From NCBI GenBank assembly GCA_964423425.1, contig CAYRES010000002.1, positions 186,001 through 250,000 on the forward strand: a stretch of DNA of 64,000 nucleotides, written 5' to 3'. Of this stretch, positions 43,589 through 52,461 are shown piece by piece. The DNA comes from CAYRES01 sp964423425 (lineage in GTDB: Bacteria; Actinomycetota; Thermoleophilia; RBG-16-64-13). Each line of letters starts with the position of its first letter. The first letter of the stretch is position 1. Below the pieces are notes generated by a model. The model ran no database searches. It was not told where the DNA came from and saw nothing but the letters and a program-made list of their open reading frames with translations. The position numbers and the translations under genes were made by a program.

Positions 43589-44477
43589 GCGGGAGGTCGC
43601 CGTGCGGGCTGAGGCTGCGGGGCGGGGAGGCTTCCGACCCCGGTTCTTCCTCGAGCAGCCGCGGGTCGGGGGTGAAAGGTTATGCCCCGACTCCGTGGTC
43701 ACCCTGAGCGAGGTCGATTCGCGGCATGCGCGCAGCGTGCTTCGTCTCTCTGTGGGCTCCGCCTGCGAAGTGGTCGCGGAGGATCAGGGCAGGGTGTTCG
43801 TCGCCCGCGTGGAGGCTGTGAGCGACCGCGTAGCCGTGCGCTTGGACGAGGAGCTCGGCCGGGAGCGCGCCCTCTATGAGGTGCTTCTCGCACAGAGCGC
43901 ACCGTCACCGCCCAAGCTCGACCTGGTTGTGAAGAAGGGGACGGAGGTCGGTGTCGATGGTTTCGTGTTCTTCCCCGGCGACGCATCTACGCACGTCACG
44001 TTCGAGAAGCTGAATGCCCGGCTCCCCAGGTGGGAGAGGATCGCGCGGGAGGCGGCAAAACAGAGCCGGAGGCCTCGCATTCCTCCAGTCACCGTCGTTG
44101 CCGGGGTGCATGAGGCCCTCTCCTCTCTCGCCGGGCTTCGGCCCGCGAGCGTGGGAGGGGCAGGTGTTCGGGAAAGCGGTCGGCATATCGTTCTCGACCC
44201 CGGGGCGGTAACCTCACTCCGTGAAGCCCTGCTTGCCCCGGATGGACGAGCGGGCGGAGAGGGAACGGCGCCCTCGCAGTGCTCACATGGTGCTGACGCC
44301 GTCTCGAAAAGGATTGTGTTGTGGGTGGGTCCGGAATCTGGATGGTCGGAGTCGGAGGTTTTGGATTTCCTTGACCTGGGCTTCCCCGTCGTGCGGTTGG
44401 GAAGGGGTGTGCTTCGCAGCGAGACTGCCGGCCCGGTGGCGGCGGCTGTGGTGAGATTCGCCCTGGGGGATTGGTAG
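43572..44477 (+). CDS. rsmE: 16S rRNA (uracil(1498)-N3)-methyltransferase RsmE
   Basis: RsmE methylates N3 of U1498 in 16S rRNA, a SPOUT-class enzyme with a trefoil knot. N-terminal PUA-like part with RFFLEQPRV and SRHARSVLRLSVG; SPOUT core with LAQSAPSPPKLDLVVKKGTEVGVD, WERIAREAAKQSRRPRIP, VGPESGWSESEV and the knot end LGRGVLRSETAGPVA. At 301 residues it has an N-terminal extension of about 20 and a loop insert around residues 190-240. GTG 43572 lies within the end of the ctp gene; GTG 43578 is an alternative. Confidence 0.94.
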   Translation: MSVESEREVAVRAEAAGRGGFRPRFFLEQPRVGGERLCPDSVVTLSEVDSRHARSVLRLSVGSACEVVAEDQGRVFVARVEAVSDRVAVRLDEELGRERALYEVLLAQSAPSPPKLDLVVKKGTEVGVDGFVFFPGDASTHVTFEKLNARLPRWERIAREAAKQSRRPRIPPVTVVAGVHEALSSLAGLRPASVGGAGVRESGRHIVLDPGAVTSLREALLAPDGRAGGEGTAPSQCSHGADAVSKRIVLWVGPESGWSESEVLDFLDLGFPVVRLGRGVLRSETAGPVAAAVVRFALGDW

Positions 44478-44483
44478 TATAAT
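44478..44483 (+). promoter_or_regulatory. -10 element in front of the HIT gene
   Basis: Perfect TATAAT at 44478-44483, immediately after the rsmE stop codon and 9 bases before ATG 44493. No convincing -35. It could drive a leaderless or very short-leader transcript; GGTGAGG in the gap could also act as Shine-Dalgarno for read-through mRNA. Confidence 0.45.
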
Positions 44484-44492
44484 GGTGAGGTC

Positions 44493-44837
44493 ATGAACCA
44501 AGACTGCATCTTCTGTACCATCATCAGTGGCGGGATCCCAGCGGAGCGGGTGCTCGAGAATGAGGAGTTTCTCGCCATCCCCGACATCAATCCCAAGGCA
44601 CCGGTACATCTTCTGGTCCTGCCCAAGGAACACGTTTCCAGCCTCGAGGAGGCCAGCGGATGGCCTCCCGGCCGCGCTGCCCGCCTGCTCGACTTCGTGA
44701 GCAGTGCCGCCGCGGCCGCCGGGTTGAGCGAGTCGGGCTATCGGGTGGTCGCCAACAATGGTCCCGACGCCGGCCAGGAGATCGACCATCTCCACCTGCA
44801 CATACTGGGCGGTAAGTACTTGGGGGACGTGGTATGA
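44493..44837 (+). CDS. HIT family nucleotide hydrolase (HinT-like)
   Basis: Histidine-triad protein of 114 residues, of the HinT group that hydrolyses nucleoside phosphoramidates such as AMP-lysine. Begins NQDCIFCTIISGGIPAERV (two Cys as in the HinT zinc-like pair), has VHLLVLPKEHVSSL and the catalytic triad motif HLHLHILGG at the C-terminus. Overlaps the YqeY gene by 4 bases (ATGA). Confidence 0.94.
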   Translation: MNQDCIFCTIISGGIPAERVLENEEFLAIPDINPKAPVHLLVLPKEHVSSLEEASGWPPGRAARLLDFVSSAAAAAGLSESGYRVVANNGPDAGQEIDHLHLHILGGKYLGDVV

Positions 44838-45280
44838 GCATCGTGAGTGAGCTGCGTGAGCGCATGAAGCGGGCCATGAAGGAAGGCCGCAAAGAAGAGC
44901 TCGGTTCCATCCGCTACATTCTGGCGGAGTTGAAGCGCGCCTCCATCGACGCCAGGGGAGAGCTCGACCACGAGGCCGAGGTGCAGGTGCTCAAGCGCGA
45001 ACTCAAGAAGCGCAAGGAGGCGGCCCAGGCCTTCAGCGACGGTGGACGACCCGAGCTTGCCGCCCACGAGGAATCCGAAGCACTTCTCATCGAGGAGTTC
45101 CTCCCCGCACAGCTCGAAGAGTCGGCGGTGGCAGCGCTCATCGAAGAGGCGGTGGGAGAGACCGGAGCTTCCTCGCTCAAGGATATGGGCAAGGTCATGG
45201 CTCATGTGATGGCCAAGGCCGGCTCCCAAGTGGACGGCAGAGAGGTTTCCCGTCTTGTGAAGGAGCGTCTGTCGACCTGA
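44834..45280 (+). CDS. GatB/YqeY domain protein
   Basis: YqeY-family protein (148 residues), homologous to the tRNA-binding tail of GatB; biochemical role unsettled. Typical segments: SELRERMKRAMKEGRKEEL, LSTIRxILAELK-type IRYILAELKRASIDAR, ELKKRKEAAQAFSDGGRPEL, ESEALLIEEFLPAQL and MGKVMAHVMAKAGSQVDGREVSRLVKE. Coupled to the HIT gene by an ATGA overlap. Followed 66 bases later by phoH, as in many Gram-positives. Confidence 0.94.
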   Translation: MSIVSELRERMKRAMKEGRKEELGSIRYILAELKRASIDARGELDHEAEVQVLKRELKKRKEAAQAFSDGGRPELAAHEESEALLIEEFLPAQLEESAVAALIEEAVGETGASSLKDMGKVMAHVMAKAGSQVDGREVSRLVKERLST

Positions 45281-45346
45281 GTTTCGGTCAGAGCGAGCCC
45301 ACCTTTCCCCGGCGGTAGGGCGAGTGAGAGCGAAGAGAGGCCGGCC

Positions 45347-46363
45347 GTGCCCATGGCAAAGAAAAGGCTTGATCTCGACAACCATCATGTATCCCTCCTG
45401 GTCGGAGAGCACGACGCAAACCTCCGTGCCTTGGAGTCGCTGCTCGACTGTGACCTCTCACTGCGCGGCAACGAACTCACACTTGAGGGCGAGGAGGGCG
45501 ACGTTCGCCGCACCGCCCAGATGGTCGAGGAGTTGCTGGCACTGATCGAGGAGGGTCGTCACCTCGACCAGTCCACCGTCGAACTCGCTGCTTCTCTCGC
45601 TGGGTCCTCCGGTGCCGTCGCGGGCCACATCTCGTCGATCGTCGGTGACGTCATTCTGGAGCATCGCGGTCGTCGTATCGCCCCGAAGACGGTCAATCAG
45701 AAGAAGTACGTGGACTCCATACGGCGTGTCACCATCACGTTCGGCATCGGGCCGGCCGGCACCGGGAAGACATACCTGGCCATGGCCATGGCGGCGGCGG
45801 CTCTCAACGCCGGTGACGTGGCGCGCATCATTCTCACTCGCCCCGCCGTCGAAGCCGGCGAGAAGCTCGGGTTCCTGCCCGGCTCCTTGATGGAGAAGGT
45901 CGATCCTTACCTGAGGCCATTGTTCGACGCGCTGTACGACATGATGGATTCGGAGCGGCTGAACGAGTACCTGGCCAAGGGCATCATCGAAGTGGCCCCA
46001 CTCGCGTACATGAGGGGCCGCACCCTCAATGACTCCTTCGTCATATTGGACGAAGCCCAGAACACCTCGCCCGAGCAGATGAAGATGTTCTTGACCCGTC
46101 TCGGGTTCGGGGCGAAGATGGTGGTCACCGGTGACATCACGCAGATCGACCTGCCGCGGGGACAGGTATCGGGCCTGGTCACGGTGAAAGATATCCTGAT
46201 GGGCATCGACGATATCGGTTTCGTGGTGTTCGATGGCCGTGATGTGGTGAGGCACAGGCTGGTGCAGGACATAGTTACGGCATACAAGGCCTACACAGAT
46301 GCACATGGCGCTTCCGCCGGCGACAGGCATCGCCGACCGGCCAAGCGCACGAGCAGGGCATGA
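45347..46363 (+). CDS. phoH: PhoH family ATPase
   Basis: PhoH-like ATPase (338 residues), linked to RNA metabolism and commonly clustered with ybeY and era. N-terminal KH-like part (about 15-100), then the P-loop GPAGTGKTYLAMAMA, TRPAVEAGEKLGFLPG, Walker B FVILDEAQNTSPEQMKMFLTR and TGDITQIDLPRG. GTG 45347 gives MPMAKKRLDL; ATG 45353 is possible too. First gene of the phoH-pgpH-ybeY-GNAT-era-recO block. Confidence 0.95.
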   Translation: MPMAKKRLDLDNHHVSLLVGEHDANLRALESLLDCDLSLRGNELTLEGEEGDVRRTAQMVEELLALIEEGRHLDQSTVELAASLAGSSGAVAGHISSIVGDVILEHRGRRIAPKTVNQKKYVDSIRRVTITFGIGPAGTGKTYLAMAMAAAALNAGDVARIILTRPAVEAGEKLGFLPGSLMEKVDPYLRPLFDALYDMMDSERLNEYLAKGIIEVAPLAYMRGRTLNDSFVILDEAQNTSPEQMKMFLTRLGFGAKMVVTGDITQIDLPRGQVSGLVTVKDILMGIDDIGFVVFDGRDVVRHRLVQDIVTAYKAYTDAHGASAGDRHRRPAKRTSRA

Positions 46364-46381
46364 GACGGAGCCTGGACTAGA

Positions 46382-48682
46382 ATGTACTACCGCCCCGTTC
46401 TCCACAGACGGCTGCGCCGCTTTCGCGACCGTATCGACCATCTCGACCGGCGCCGTCTCATCATCGCTCTCGCCGTGGTGCTGACGGCGGGCCTCACGCT
46501 GCTCATCTCCTCCAACTACCTCCCCACCAAGTACACGGTGAAGGCCGGGGATGTGGCTCCGGAGACAGTGGTCTCCCCTCGCACCGTGACCTTCGAGAAC
46601 AAGGCCGCTACCGATGAACTGAGGGAGCGGGCGGCGGCTCAGGTGCAGCCCGTCTTCAACACCAATCCCACTACCTTGGCCACCGTGATCAATGACGTGC
46701 GAGCTCTGTTTGCCCGTGTCCGGGCGGTGCGTGGAGCCGACAACCAGGGGGTGAGCCCCCCCCTTCGTGATCCCTCTCCGGCCGCCGTCGCTCTGGTGCA
46801 GGAGGCTGTAGGCGCTCCCCTGAGCGACGAGGTGATCGTGTATCTGCTCGGTGTTGACGATTCGCTGCTTGCGCAACTCGAGTTGGAGGCGAACAGCGCC
46901 CTTCGAATCGTCTATGCGCAGAACGTCACTGAGGCCAACCTCGATTCACAGCGTGCCCTCCTCCGTTCGATTTTCGGCAGCGTGCTCGTTCCCGAGCCGG
47001 CGCAAGAGGCGCTCGCCGACATGGCCGCGGCGTTTCTCCGGCCCAATGTGGTTCTCGATGAGGAGGCCACCGAGTCCAAGCGCAAGGAGGCGGAAGAGGC
47101 TGTCGCCCCGGTGGTGGTGACGTTGCTCAAGGGTGAGACCATCGTGAGGATGGGCGAGGTGGTCACGCCCCAGCATCTGCTGGCCTTGAGCACGCTCGGG
47201 TTGGTCGGCACTCAGGCCAATTGGAAGATCTGGCTGGGTGTGTTCATAGTCGTGCTCCTCGAGCTTCTCTTGATATCGCTCTTCCTGCGCCGTTTCGGCC
47301 GCACCATTCTGTCCGACAACAATCTTCTGCTGGCCGGAGCGACCCTACTCCTCGTTTTCACGGCACTCGCCCGAATCGGGGCGGCACCGCCATTCTCACC
47401 CTACGTGATACCGCTCATCGGCCTTGGACTCACCGCTTCCATGGTGCTCGGGGCCAGGGCGGCGCAGGTGATGGTCATGGTAAGCGCCCTCAACGTGGGC
47501 CTCGTCACTGGTCTCGAGCTCGAGTACGCTCTGGTGTGCCTGTTTTCTGCATCACTGGCCATCTATATGGTGTCGCACTTGAGCGAGCGCTTCGAGCTGC
47601 TCGGCGCCGGTGTGTATGCCACCGGCATCTGTATGGTGGCTGTGCTCGGCGCTGAACTCCTGAGAGAGGTGGCCTTCTCGGAGGCACTCGAGTCCACTCT
47701 GTGGGGCCTCGGTGCCGGGGTGGTCGGGCTGGTGGTGGCGTTTGCCCTCCTCGAGGTGTTCGAGGTGGTGTTCAACCTCACTACTCCGCTGCGTCTGTTG
47801 GAGCTGGCCAACCCCGCTCAACCGCTGCTGCGCCGGCTGATGCAGGAAGCTCCTGGTACCTACAACCATTCCATCATGGTGGGGAACCTGGCCGAGAGTG
47901 CAGCCGAAGAGGTGGGGGCCGACCCCCTGCTCACCAGGGTGGGTGCCTACTACCACGACATCGGTAAAGTGAACCGACCCGAGTACTTCATCGAAAACCA
48001 GCTCCACATGCGCAATCCGCATGACGCCATGGCTCCGAATCTCTCCAAGCTTGCCATCACCGCTCACGTGGGTGACGGAGTGGAGCTGGCCAAGGAGTAC
48101 GGCCTTCCGGCGCCGGTCATCGATATCATCCGCCAGCACCACGGCAACTCTCTGCTCTCATACTTCTACTACAAGGCAAAGCAGAGCTCCACGGAGGACG
48201 TCACCGAAGAGAGCTACCGTTACGGAGAGGAAAGGCCGACCTCTCGTGAAGCCGCCATCATCATGCTTGCCGACGCCGTGGAGGCGGCGGTGAAGGCCAT
48301 GGAGCACCCCACCATGAAGAAGGTACAGGTGCTGGTTCGCGACATCTTGCGGCAGAAGATGGAAGATGGGCAGCTCGACAAGTCCACGCTTACCTTCGGT
48401 GACTTGAGCAAGATAGCCCTGGTGTTCGAGAACGGCCTCAAGGGAGTGGTCACGCACCGGGTACCCTACCCCACCCAGGCTGACACCCGAGAGGCCACCG
48501 GAGCCTTTGCGCAGGCGGCTGCGGGGGGCTCCCCGCCGGAGATCCCCTTCCAAACTGTACCTAAACCTAAGCTTAAGCCGGTGCCTTCTGTGGGAGAGTC
48601 CGCCGTGGGGGCGGGCGCGAAGGGTGACGGCGACGCAGGGCTGCATGCCCGGGTGCCCGAGGAGGGGCGCGATGACTCCTAG
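46382..48682 (+). CDS. pgpH: 7TM-HD membrane phosphohydrolase (PgpH-type c-di-AMP phosphodiesterase)
   Basis: A 766-residue membrane protein with the PgpH/YqfF architecture: N-terminal helix (about 24-43), a large extracellular 7TMR-HDED domain (about 50-270), seven membrane helices (about 280-465), then a cytoplasmic HD domain with NHSIMVGNLAESAAEEVGAD, YYHDIGKVNRPEYFIENQ and ITAHVGDGVELAKEYGLP. Members of the family hydrolyse c-di-AMP, controlling osmolyte and cell-wall homeostasis; that activity is inferred from family. The C-terminal 60 residues (FQTVPKPKLKPVPS and Gly/Ala-rich tail) are a low-complexity extension. ATG 46382. Order phoH-pgpH-ybeY is conserved in Gram-positives. Confidence 0.94.
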   Translation: MYYRPVLHRRLRRFRDRIDHLDRRRLIIALAVVLTAGLTLLISSNYLPTKYTVKAGDVAPETVVSPRTVTFENKAATDELRERAAAQVQPVFNTNPTTLATVINDVRALFARVRAVRGADNQGVSPPLRDPSPAAVALVQEAVGAPLSDEVIVYLLGVDDSLLAQLELEANSALRIVYAQNVTEANLDSQRALLRSIFGSVLVPEPAQEALADMAAAFLRPNVVLDEEATESKRKEAEEAVAPVVVTLLKGETIVRMGEVVTPQHLLALSTLGLVGTQANWKIWLGVFIVVLLELLLISLFLRRFGRTILSDNNLLLAGATLLLVFTALARIGAAPPFSPYVIPLIGLGLTASMVLGARAAQVMVMVSALNVGLVTGLELEYALVCLFSASLAIYMVSHLSERFELLGAGVYATGICMVAVLGAELLREVAFSEALESTLWGLGAGVVGLVVAFALLEVFEVVFNLTTPLRLLELANPAQPLLRRLMQEAPGTYNHSIMVGNLAESAAEEVGADPLLTRVGAYYHDIGKVNRPEYFIENQLHMRNPHDAMAPNLSKLAITAHVGDGVELAKEYGLPAPVIDIIRQHHGNSLLSYFYYKAKQSSTEDVTEESYRYGEERPTSREAAIIMLADAVEAAVKAMEHPTMKKVQVLVRDILRQKMEDGQLDKSTLTFGDLSKIALVFENGLKGVVTHRVPYPTQADTREATGAFAQAAAGGSPPEIPFQTVPKPKLKPVPSVGESAVGAGAKGDGDAGLHARVPEEGRDDS

Positions 48683-48739
48683 CCGCCCCAGGGGTGGGCG
48701 CGGGGGCCTTCGTCCGGCCGTCGTCCGAGGTGGGACGGC

Positions 48740-49228
48740 GTGACCGGAGAGGGGCAGGCCGGTGCTGAGGTGGTGAACGACACCTCACTCGAGGTGAGTT
48801 GCGCGGCGGTGGAAGCACTCGTGGGCGCCGTCCTCTCCAAGGAGGCGGCCGAAGGAGCCGTGACCGTCGCCTTCGTAGGGGTCGAGGCCATGGCGGAGCT
48901 GAACGGCCGCTACCGTGGCAAGGAGGGCCCGACTGATGTCCTCTCCTTCAGCGCCGAAACGGCGGGAGAGGGTTGGCCGGAGGTCGGGGAAGAGGAGGCG
49001 TCTCTCGGTGACGTGATCGTGTGTCCGGAAGTCGCGGCGGTGAACGCAGGCGAGTATGGCACCAGCCTCGACTCTGAACTGCGCCGCTTGGTGGTTCACG
49101 GTGTACTTCATCTCCTCGGCTATGATCACGAGAGCGACGAGGGGGCGATGCAGCAGCGGGAGGAGGTACTCCTTCGTGCAGGGGAAGGCCGCCCGCAGTT
49201 CAGCCTGGTTGATGCCGGTGCCGAATAG
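48740..49228 (+). CDS. ybeY: Endoribonuclease YbeY (16S rRNA maturation)
   Basis: YbeY (162 residues), metal-dependent RNase involved in 16S rRNA 3' processing and ribosome quality control. The three-His metal site is in VVHGVLHLLGYDHESDEG; GPTDVLSFSAE and GDVIVCPEVA are also family blocks. GTG 48740 (VTGEGQAGAEVV) gives a slightly extended N-terminus. It overlaps the start of the GNAT gene. Confidence 0.95.
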   Translation: MTGEGQAGAEVVNDTSLEVSCAAVEALVGAVLSKEAAEGAVTVAFVGVEAMAELNGRYRGKEGPTDVLSFSAETAGEGWPEVGEEEASLGDVIVCPEVAAVNAGEYGTSLDSELRRLVVHGVLHLLGYDHESDEGAMQQREEVLLRAGEGRPQFSLVDAGAE

Positions 49229-49712
49229 CCCGGGATTGGCGCGGCATGAGCCCGAGTGGGACGTCAGGTTGGACCTGGTGGCCTCGCCCAGCGCGGAGCG
49301 GCTCGAGGAGTTGGCTCGAAGGGATCACGAAGCGTTTGGCCCCACCGGCCTCCGCGTATATGATGTGGCGCTCGCTGTCCATGCGGGCCGCGTGTTCGAG
49401 GCGAAGCTGGGGAGCGGCGAGACCGTGGGCGGATGCCAGCTCGTCCGCATGATGCAGCCGGCAGACACGTTGTGGCTGGTGGGCTTCTACGTACTTCCGG
49501 AGTGGCGTGGACGCGGGGTGGGTGAGAGTTTTCTGCGGACCCTGATCCTAGCGCTGCCCCGACTCGGTGCAAGGGCACTTCGCATGACGGTCGCGCCGGG
49601 AAACGAAGCGGCCATCCGGCTCTACCGCCGCTTCGGGTTCCGCCTGCTGGATACCTTGGCGGCGGCGTACGGCGCCGGAGAAGACCGCTATCTCTTGGAG
49701 CTTCGCCTATGA
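49212..49712 (+). CDS. GNAT family N-acetyltransferase (RimI-like)
   Basis: A 166-residue GCN5-type acetyltransferase. The acetyl-CoA-binding motif A is VGFYVLPEWRGRGVGESFLR, followed by RMTVAPGNEAAIRLYRRFGFRL, the motif B common to RimI-like and other GNATs. The substrate is unknown. The start is uncertain: ATG 49212 or GTG 49218, both inside the end of ybeY, with no good Shine-Dalgarno, so translational coupling is likely. It occupies the slot between ybeY and era, where Gram-positives often have hemolysin-like CorC or dgkA genes instead. It overlaps era by 4 bases. Confidence 0.87.
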   Translation: MPVPNSPGLARHEPEWDVRLDLVASPSAERLEELARRDHEAFGPTGLRVYDVALAVHAGRVFEAKLGSGETVGGCQLVRMMQPADTLWLVGFYVLPEWRGRGVGESFLRTLILALPRLGARALRMTVAPGNEAAIRLYRRFGFRLLDTLAAAYGAGEDRYLLELRL

Positions 49713-50671
49713 GCGGCCCGCTCGATCTCCCCGCCTCCCATCCCCCCGGGGCCGGGGATCAGATGGCGCCGGACGACCCGGCCGCGCCGGCTTTTCGTGC
49801 CGGCTTCATCGCGGTGGTGGCCCGCCCCAACGCGGGTAAGTCGACTCTCGTAAACGGCGTGGTGGAACGCAAGGTGAGTATCGTGTCGGCCAAACCGCAG
49901 ACCACCCGCCATCGCATCACGGGTGTGCTCACCCAGCCGTCCTTCCAGTTGGTACTCGTGGATGTCCCCGGCTTTCAGCGTCCTTTGGACGGGCTCACAG
50001 AGAGGATGCAGGCCACGGTCGAGACCACCTTGGAGGATGTGGACGGAGCCCTCTTCCTGGTTGCCGGCGATGAAGACGTCGGGCCGGGGGATGCGTTCAT
50101 CGTTCGGGCGCTTGCGGAGAGGAGTATCCCCACGGTCGCGGCCCTCAACAAGGTCGACCTCCTCACCAAGAACCGGGTGGCGGAACAGCTGGTCGCGCTT
50201 GCGGAGCTCGGTGACTTCATCGCCATCCATCCGGTGAGCGCTCTCGTCGGGGACGGCTTGGGCGCCCTCGTCAATGACCTGGTCGATCTGCTCCCCGCGG
50301 GGCCCATGTTCTACCCCGACGGGGTGGTGACCGATCGTCCGGAGGAGTTTCTGGTGGCCGAGTTGGTGCGCGAGAAGGTACTCGCCTGTACCGAGCACGA
50401 GGTGCCACACTCGGTGGCGGTACAGGTGCTCGAGTTCGAGCCGCGCGAAGAGAAGCGGCTCACCTACATCCGCGCCGCCATTTACGTGGAACGGGAGTCA
50501 CAGCGCCCCATCATCCTGGGCGAGAGGGGCCGAAGACTCAAGACCATCGGCACGGAGGCGCGGACGGAAATAGAGCATCTGCTCGGCACCAAGGTGTTCC
50601 TCGATCTGGTGGTGCGAGTGCGAAAGCGGTGGCGGCAGGATCCATCCATGCTGGGACGTCTGGGCGTCTGA
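49709..50671 (+). CDS. era: GTPase Era
   Basis: Era (320 residues) is a GTPase that binds the 3' end of 16S rRNA during 30S assembly. G-motifs: G1 ARPNAGKST (first Gly of the P-loop is Ala), G2 region QTTRHRITGV, G3 DVPG, G4 NKVD. The C-terminal KH domain is visible (ERESQRPIILGERGRRLKTIG, KVFLDLVVRVRKRW). The N-terminus carries a Pro-rich extension of about 28 residues; alternative start ATG 49763. ATG 49709 overlaps the GNAT stop. It ends before deoC and recO. Confidence 0.95.
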   Translation: MSGPLDLPASHPPGAGDQMAPDDPAAPAFRAGFIAVVARPNAGKSTLVNGVVERKVSIVSAKPQTTRHRITGVLTQPSFQLVLVDVPGFQRPLDGLTERMQATVETTLEDVDGALFLVAGDEDVGPGDAFIVRALAERSIPTVAALNKVDLLTKNRVAEQLVALAELGDFIAIHPVSALVGDGLGALVNDLVDLLPAGPMFYPDGVVTDRPEEFLVAELVREKVLACTEHEVPHSVAVQVLEFEPREEKRLTYIRAAIYVERESQRPIILGERGRRLKTIGTEARTEIEHLLGTKVFLDLVVRVRKRWRQDPSMLGRLGV

Positions 50672-50793
50672 GGGGGCGAGGTGCTCTTGAGGCGACAGGC
50701 GCCTCCGGTCCTCAGGTAGGGGCACTTGATTGAGGGTATATAGTATGACGATGGGGTCATCCGCGAGGGATTGGTCGTTCCCGGTCGTGGAGT

Positions 50794-51525
50794 ATGGTGT
50801 TCATGGAGCGAAGGAATGGGGTCTCTGCCTTGAGAGTTGAAGAGCTTGCCAAGACGGTCGATAGCACGCTGCTCGAACCGACTGCCACCCAGCACGATGT
50901 TGAGAGGCTGTGCGAAGAAGCGGCCGCCCATCATTTCGCCTCGGTTGTCGTGTTCCCCCACTACGTGCCCTTGGCGCGCGCGCAGCTCCAAGGCCACGAT
51001 GTCAAGGTCAGCACGGTGGTCAGCTTTCCGTACGGAGCCGATCAGCAGCGTATCAAGGTGGCGGCTGCGGAGCAGGCGGTTGCCTCAGGTGCCGACGAGA
51101 TCGAGGTCGTCATCAACATTCCCGCCATGCTCTCGGGCGATTTCCGTTACGTGCGCGATGAGCTCTCCCGGCTGGTGAAGTCGGTGCGCATGAAGAGTGT
51201 GAATGCCGGCAGGGGCCTTGTGCTGGTGAAGGTCATTGTCGAAGCCTGCTATCTGGAGGAGAAGCTCAAGCGGCTCGTCTGCAAGATAGTGGAGGATTCG
51301 GGAGCCGACTTCATCAAGACCTCGACCGGCAAGGGTCCCAGCGGGGCGACGGTGAAAGACGTGGAGCTCTTCCGCGACCTGCTCTCCGAGGGCGTCGGGG
51401 TGAAGGCGGCGGGAGGTATCCGCTCCCCGGAAGACGCCGAACTCATGATCAATGCAGGGGCCGCCCGCATCGGCACCTCTCACGCCGTCTCCATCATCAC
51501 TCAGTTCGCCGGCGGGAGAGACTGA
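50794..51525 (+). CDS. deoC: Deoxyribose-phosphate aldolase
   Basis: DeoC cleaves 2-deoxyribose-5-phosphate to acetaldehyde and glyceraldehyde-3-phosphate in nucleoside catabolism. The Schiff-base lysine lies in DFIKTSTGKGPSGAT and the second Lys in VLVKVIVEACYL. The position of the proton-relay Asp (E. coli Asp102, GADEVDVV) reads DEIEVV, i.e. Glu. AAGGIRSPEDAELMINAGAARIGTS is the phosphate site. ATG 50794; a TATATAGTAT stretch at 50737-50746 may be a -10 region. It sits between era and recO, an unusual but plausible operon member. Confidence 0.93.
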   Translation: MVFMERRNGVSALRVEELAKTVDSTLLEPTATQHDVERLCEEAAAHHFASVVVFPHYVPLARAQLQGHDVKVSTVVSFPYGADQQRIKVAAAEQAVASGADEIEVVINIPAMLSGDFRYVRDELSRLVKSVRMKSVNAGRGLVLVKVIVEACYLEEKLKRLVCKIVEDSGADFIKTSTGKGPSGATVKDVELFRDLLSEGVGVKAAGGIRSPEDAELMINAGAARIGTSHAVSIITQFAGGRD

Positions 51526-51540
51526 CCGGCGGGAGCCAGG

Positions 51541-52254
51541 GTGCGTTTCCGCTCTTCGCGCACACAGGCCTTGGTCACAGGTACGATGCGCCTGGGTGAG
51601 GCCGATCGCATCGTGCACCTCTATACGCGGGACAGGGGGTTGGTCTCGGCTGTGGCCAAGGGCGTGAGGAAGACGCTGTCGCGCACCGGCGGCCGGCTCG
51701 AACCCTTCTCTTTGGTCGATGTGGTGCTGTACCAGGGCAGGAGCCTGCCCACCGTGACCGGAGTGGATACGGTGCGGGCCTTCGCCGGTATAAGGGAGAG
51801 TCTTTTCCGGATAGAGGAGGGTGGCGAACTGCTTACCACCGTGCGCCGGTTGTTACCGGAGGAGGAAGGCAACACTGCGGCCTTCAACCTCCTGGTGAGA
51901 GGCGTGGCTGCTCTCTGTGTGTCTCCCGATCGTGATTCCGCCGCCAAGGTGGTGCTGTCCACCCGCTTGAAACTGCTGGTGAGCCTCGGCTACATGCCGC
52001 GTTTCGATTCCTGCAGCAGGTGCGGGGGGACGAACACGCCATGCGGGATCGACACCGGGTCTGGTGAGTTCCTCTGCGCGGGCTGCATGTCGGCGGCTCC
52101 GGCCCTCCAAATCGGCGTCGAGACGGTCGACCTGCTCGAACACCTGCTCGAACGGCCGCTCGCGGAGGTTGACTTGGCGGCATCAACCCCGCCGACGTTG
52201 GCGGAAGCCAAGCGGATCACCCACATCCTTCTCGAGAGCCATTCTCCCGGGTAG
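51541..52254 (+). CDS. recO: DNA repair protein RecO
   Basis: RecO (237 residues) loads RecA on SSB-coated DNA together with RecR/RecF. N-terminal OB fold with ALVTGTMRLGEADRIVHLYTRDRGLVSAVAKGVRK, a helical domain with KLLVSLGYMPRFDSC and an intact four-Cys zinc site (CSRCGG...CAGC). GTG 51541, 15 bases after deoC. era-recO proximity is usual. Next genes are on the opposite strand after a 200-base spacer. Confidence 0.94.
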   Translation: MRFRSSRTQALVTGTMRLGEADRIVHLYTRDRGLVSAVAKGVRKTLSRTGGRLEPFSLVDVVLYQGRSLPTVTGVDTVRAFAGIRESLFRIEEGGELLTTVRRLLPEEEGNTAAFNLLVRGVAALCVSPDRDSAAKVVLSTRLKLLVSLGYMPRFDSCSRCGGTNTPCGIDTGSGEFLCAGCMSAAPALQIGVETVDLLEHLLERPLAEVDLAASTPPTLAEAKRITHILLESHSPG

Positions 52255-52461
52255 GTGCCGCGAATCAGGCGTGGGAACGCCGCTCAGACTCGAGGGGCAC
52301 AGACACCGGCGCGGGCCAAGCCAACAGGTGCTGCAAGTAGGGCGCACGGGCGCGGCCGGAAGACCGGCCGGAGCGGTGCCGCCGTCCCCGTGCTTTCTGC
52401 CACCTCATGCGGCGCGCACCTCGTGTGGAAACCTCATGTGCCAAGGCGCGCTACGCACAGA
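52255..52461. other. Convergent spacer between recO and guaB
   Basis: About 200 bases with no supported gene. It holds one perfect hairpin (52353-52370, arms CGGCCGG/CCGGCCG, loop AAGA) that could act as a weak bidirectional terminator, though there is no T-run on either side. Confidence 0.5.

Noticed and set aside
45458..46876. A 472-codon minus-strand frame opposite phoH and pgpH
   Set aside because: Crosses two clear + strand genes and has no family features.
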